NCBI RefSeq assembly: GCF_034259205.1
Contig: NZ_CP139487.1
Span: 2,542,001-2,606,000, forward strand
DNA length: 64,000 nt
DNA from: Peredibacter starrii
GTDB lineage: Bacteria; Bdellovibrionota; Bacteriovoracia; Bacteriovoracales; Bacteriovoracaceae
Direction of reading: 5' to 3'
Part shown: positions 60,972-64,000 of the stretch, in pieces
Layout: every line of letters begins with the position of its first letter
Numbering within the stretch: position 1 is the first letter of the stretch
Position numbers and translations under genes: made by a program
Notes under the pieces: model-generated
Database searches by the model: none
What the model was told of the DNA's origin: nothing
The model's input: only the letters and a program-made list of their open reading frames with translations

Positions 60972-61921
60972 GCGGTCTTCAAATTTCCTGAATTTTTCTG
61001 ATAGTGATTTCTCACAAGCTCTCTGGTGTGGGCCACGAAGTTTTTAATGTTCTTCACACTTCCAGGATGAACAGCAGCGAGCTTCTCATAAGAGATGAAA
61101 AGATACACCTTCTTCTCCTTTGAGAAATCAAAGCTCGATTGAACTGAGAAATCCCCAAAGTTGCATGGAATGGCGTCTTCTTTTCTAGATGAATACATCA
61201 AATTGAAGGCGAATTGAGAAAGGTGATTTTTAAGTTCTGGAAGCTCTTTACCTTGTCCACCATCAAGCATCTCAGTATTCAGGAGCACACGCACCTGAGG
61301 ACTTTGAGAGATTTTTTTCATGAAGGTATCAGAGTCCACTGAGAACAATAGACCATTGGTCGTTATTTGCTCCAGGGCAACGAGATGGGCCTGATTGAAG
61401 TCAGAACCATATTCCATCAACACTTTTGATTTTAGGCGAATACGGAAGTCTCGCTTAGGAAGTTTTCCCTTTAAAAGATTGATCAAGACAAAATCTTTGT
61501 AAGTTGTTTTATTGAAGCACTCCGCAACTGACATGCCTTTAAAAGGACCTGTCCCCGAGATGAATGAAAGCTCAATCGGACAGAAAGGGTCAACACCGAT
61601 CAAAAGCTGGGTCTGATTCAGAATGTATTTCTCATACAGGTCATGCATGGTGGTCTGGTGAACTTTATTTTCAGTGCGAATCCAAACTGGAATAAGCGCC
61701 AGGCGAGCAAGGGCCGCCTCACGGTTTTTGAAGTCTTCAGAAAGCACAGGATCGTTTTGCATCTGATTTTTAATCAGATCACATGTCTCAAAGAAATCGG
61801 CCCAATGGAAAACGACATTTCTGTTTTCACACAAAACGAATTCTTCACCCAACGTTTTAGTCAGTGCATTCTCAGCAATAAAAGATGATGCAAAAAACTG
61901 TGTGATGTTTTGAAGGGCCAT
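60968..61921 (-). CDS. Hypothetical protein, possibly PilZ-like
   Basis: A 317-residue cytoplasmic protein with no signal or membrane helix. A segment PKRDFRIRLKSKVLMEYGSDF followed by ITTNGLLFSVDS (about 165-205) faintly recalls a PilZ c-di-GMP site (RxxxR then D/NxSxxG), but the second motif is degenerate. The first 60 residues read like a small regulatory domain. The 3' end overlaps the convergent recombinase gene by four bases. No firm function. Confidence 0.6.
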   Translation of the reverse strand: MALQNITQFFASSFIAENALTKTLGEEFVLCENRNVVFHWADFFETCDLIKNQMQNDPVLSEDFKNREAALARLALIPVWIRTENKVHQTTMHDLYEKYILNQTQLLIGVDPFCPIELSFISGTGPFKGMSVAECFNKTTYKDFVLINLLKGKLPKRDFRIRLKSKVLMEYGSDFNQAHLVALEQITTNGLLFSVDSDTFMKKISQSPQVRVLLNTEMLDGGQGKELPELKNHLSQFAFNLMYSSRKEDAIPCNFGDFSVQSSFDFSKEKKVYLFISYEKLAAVHPGSVKNIKNFVAHTRELVRNHYQKNSGNLKTA

Positions 61922-61935
61922 AAAATCCTCTTATG

Positions 61936-61982
61936 CAGATGAAGATCCATCCTGAATCTCGTTCTTATTTTACCTTCATCTG
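61936..61982. repeat. Inverted repeat upstream of the hypothetical gene
   Basis: CAGATGAAG (61936-61944) and CTTCATCTG (61974-61982) are perfect nine-base inverted copies 29 bases apart, in the 5' region of the minus-strand gene starting at 61921. It could be a leader hairpin or a two-half operator. Confidence 0.4.
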
Positions 61983-62009
61983 GGAAAAACTATTAAAAAA
62001 TTCTGACCA

Positions 62010-63179
62010 TTATCCCAGACTTCGGACTATCGCTACAAATGATTGATTTTCCTTACGGAAGTGAGCGAACGAAAAATAACTAAAAATCAGTGAAATCCCG
62101 AATGGAATCACCAAACTCATCACTATGTGACTGAAATCTAACTGAACTGGAAGCTGTCTTTCGACAAAAATATCGGGCATAAGATCGTGACCGAATTTCT
62201 CAAGTAATTTTAGTGTAATGTAGCCAAAAATTCCCCCTATCACCACAGTCAGCGCTGAAAGAATCAGAGTGAATTTAAAACACAACCCTACTAGTTGTTT
62301 TTGGGCCATACCGAGAATCCAAAAACTCATAAGGTCACGACGGATTTTTGAGTAAAAAATCATGAGTCCAGACGTGATAGCAATCGCCACGAGCAAGCTC
62401 ATACTGATGAATAAAAAGAGCATAACCTTGGTTTCAAGATTAAGTGACCACACCAGGGCCTCATTCATCTTCTCCCAACTTAAATGGCGCTTCTCCACTT
62501 GAGTTGGTACCGCTAAAACTTTTTCTAAAACATCATCAGGCACATTACCGAAGAGTCGAATTTGGTTTACACCCGGAGCGCGCAGAAGGTTTTGCACCAT
62601 TCCTACACGAGACCAGATCTCAAATTCATCGACCTCAGAAAGTTCTGTGTAGAGATAGTCAGATAGAGTTTCGGTCACAAAACGCGGAACCTCACCCATA
62701 ATGGAATCAGTCACACCGGGAGCGATGATTTGCACTTCATCCAGGAACTGCAGATGAATCTTACCTGCAAGTTCACTTCCCATGACCAGACCTTTGAAGT
62801 CTTTGTCCTGAAGGAACTCAGGTTTCTCATCATCCAGATCAATCCCGTGAAGCTTTGCCGGGGCCACGAAGTTTTTCGACTTAAGCATCACTTCGGTTTC
62901 GAGCTCCGAATAAAAGTGAATGCCTTCTTTAATCAGAATGTCTTTAATCGGCGCTAATGACTCAGAAGTGGGTTCATCGAAGATAATAAGGTGTGAACCG
63001 TGAATCGACTTAGAACGAGCGATAAGACCCTTTTGAAGGCCTCCCATAATTCCTTGAATGACCATCAGGCTGAAGGCCGAGAGGAAAAGACCCACCACCG
63101 CGATAAACAACAGGCGCTGGCGAGTCTTTGCTCTCAAGATATACGAGAAGAAGTATCTAAAAAAAGGCCAAACTTTCAT
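62010..63179 (-). CDS. LolC/LolE-type ABC transporter permease
   Basis: A 389-residue inner-membrane protein with the MacB/LolE layout: one N-terminal helix (LLFIAVVGLFLSAFSLMVIQG), a large periplasmic domain (about 50-245), then three C-terminal helices starting VMLFLFISMSLLVAIAITSGLMIFY. The latter includes the coupling segment SKIRRDLMSFWILGMAQKQL. LolCDE extracts lipoproteins for transport to the outer membrane. No LolD ATPase gene is visible downstream, so the partner must be elsewhere. Its ATG overlaps the stop of the fad gene (TAATG). Confidence 0.8.
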   Translation of the reverse strand: MKVWPFFRYFFSYILRAKTRQRLLFIAVVGLFLSAFSLMVIQGIMGGLQKGLIARSKSIHGSHLIIFDEPTSESLAPIKDILIKEGIHFYSELETEVMLKSKNFVAPAKLHGIDLDDEKPEFLQDKDFKGLVMGSELAGKIHLQFLDEVQIIAPGVTDSIMGEVPRFVTETLSDYLYTELSEVDEFEIWSRVGMVQNLLRAPGVNQIRLFGNVPDDVLEKVLAVPTQVEKRHLSWEKMNEALVWSLNLETKVMLFLFISMSLLVAIAITSGLMIFYSKIRRDLMSFWILGMAQKQLVGLCFKFTLILSALTVVIGGIFGYITLKLLEKFGHDLMPDIFVERQLPVQLDFSHIVMSLVIPFGISLIFSYFSFAHFRKENQSFVAIVRSLG

Positions 63180-64000
63180 TAAAGGTCGTAGAACTTTTTC
63201 TTATCGTTGATCATCATCGATAAGAATGGAGCGATTTGGTATCGATCTTGGTTTACGTCTTTAGCGAAATTCGAAAGACGCTCGGCAATCTGATCCAATC
63301 CTTCCTGATCGGCCCATTTACATAGACCACCTCTGAATGGAGGGAAACCAGTTCCGTAGATCATACCTACGTCAACCGTCGAGGCCTTGTCTACAATTCT
63401 GTCGGCGAAAATATATGCGGCCTCATTCACCATTGGAAGGAACAAGCGCATTTGAATTTCCATTTCGTCTTTACGAATTTTCTTCTGTGGAAGAAGTTTT
63501 GCAATGTCAGGGTTCTTCCCTGTTACCTTGCCTTTTTCATCGTAAAGGTAGAAACCTTTACTGTTTTTCTTACCAAGTAGTTTGGCATCGTAAAGTTTTC
63601 CGGCAAGTGAACTTGGATTCGCTCTCGCACCAAGACCATCTTGCATGATCTTCCCTACTTTCACACAAACATCGAGACCAATCTCATCCATCAGACGACA
63701 TGGGCCCATCGGCATACCAAAGTTAAGAGCGGCCTCATCAAGCGCCTCAACTGAAACACCTTCCTCAAGAAGGAAAGCAGCTTCATTTAAGTATGGAGCA
63801 AGAATACGGTTCACAAGGAAACCTGGTCCGTCTTTTACCACAATCGGAGTTTTCTTTGCGTCCAGTGTCCACTTAACAAGTGAATCAATCGTTTCTTTCG
63901 ATGCACGCTCGTGAGTGATGATCTCAACCAACGGCATTTTGTTAACTGGATTAAAAAAGTGAAGACCTGCGAAGCGCTCTGGCTTTCTAAGCGCCTTACT
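63179..64000 (-). CDS. 3-hydroxyacyl-CoA dehydrogenase part of a FadB/FadJ-type enzyme (partial)
   Basis: The gene enters from the right edge; 273 codons are visible. The edge sequence reads ALRKPERFAGLHFFNPVNKMPLVEII, the conserved text of the dehydrogenase domain. It is followed by TPIVVKDGPGFLVNRILAPYLNEAAFLLEEG and MPMGPCRLMDEIGLDVCVKVG, then a second C-terminal helical repeat with YGTGFPPFRGGLCKWAD. This domain oxidises 3-hydroxyacyl-CoA in fatty-acid beta-oxidation. An N-terminal enoyl-CoA hydratase part is expected outside the window. Co-transcribed with the LolC/E-type gene. Confidence 0.92.
   Translation of the reverse strand, partial: SKALRKPERFAGLHFFNPVNKMPLVEIITHERASKETIDSLVKWTLDAKKTPIVVKDGPGFLVNRILAPYLNEAAFLLEEGVSVEALDEAALNFGMPMGPCRLMDEIGLDVCVKVGKIMQDGLGARANPSSLAGKLYDAKLLGKKNSKGFYLYDEKGKVTGKNPDIAKLLPQKKIRKDEMEIQMRLFLPMVNEAAYIFADRIVDKASTVDVGMIYGTGFPPFRGGLCKWADQEGLDQIAERLSNFAKDVNQDRYQIAPFLSMMINDKKKFYDL

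Overview
The window looks like chromosomal DNA of a Gram-negative predatory bacterium of the Bdellovibrionota, most likely the Bacteriovoracales (Bacteriovorax/Peredibacter type). This is inference. It rests on the moderate, low-40s-looking GC content, the HNH-nuclease family typical of these bacteria, the outer-membrane and periplasmic gene content, and an unusual density of secreted hydrolases. No 16S or other species marker is present. There is no sign of a prophage, plasmid, CRISPR array or insertion sequence.

Layout. 1-1.9 kb: nrfHA nitrite reductase, followed by the start of a CoA-transferase-like gene that runs off the left edge. 1.9-8.4 kb: a HEPN-motif protein, a JmjC/cupin oxygenase with an RbgA-type GTPase, a tandem pair of secreted HExxH proteases, and a lipoprotein of the oomycete-elicitor transglutaminase family. 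8.4-10.9 kb: a candidate small RNA, thyA-folA and an HPPD-like protein. 11-15.2 kb: a TolC-MacA-MacB efflux operon. 15.2-21 kb: a NamZ-like muramidase and a five-gene branched-chain amino-acid (Liv) ABC transporter. 21.3-24.5 kb: an HNH nuclease and two secreted serine proteases (S8 and S1). 24.6-34.2 kb: a leftward run tilS, ftsH, folP and then a chemotaxis operon (mcp, cheR, cheD, triple cheW) behind a sigma-28-like promoter, plus a tRNA with CAT anticodon. 34-38 kb: a K+/H+ antiporter and a two-component system.

38.2-50.1 kb is the most unusual part. A three-gene unit encodes a 1253-residue protein that carries circularly permuted ATP-grasp-like motifs and a C-terminal HExxH motif, then a 743-residue single-membrane-span protein, then an outer-membrane beta-barrel. 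It converges on an L,D-transpeptidase. Next to it are a secreted protein-glutaminase-like enzyme and a second elicitor-type transglutaminase. 50-60 kb adds a metzincin-like protease, a secreted pyroglutamyl-peptidase-like enzyme, a NodB deacetylase, a papain-like protease with a small overlapping partner, and housekeeping genes (tex, rmuC). 60-64 kb holds a tyrosine recombinase, an unknown protein, a LolC/E-type permease and the C-terminal part of a FadB/FadJ-type enzyme cut by the right edge.

How the parts fit. At least ten products carry export signals and act on proteins or peptidoglycan, which suits a lifestyle of breaking into and digesting other bacteria. Three of these genes (both transglutaminases and the NodB deacetylase) have the Shine-Dalgarno sequence buried in a short hairpin, which suggests a shared kind of translational control.
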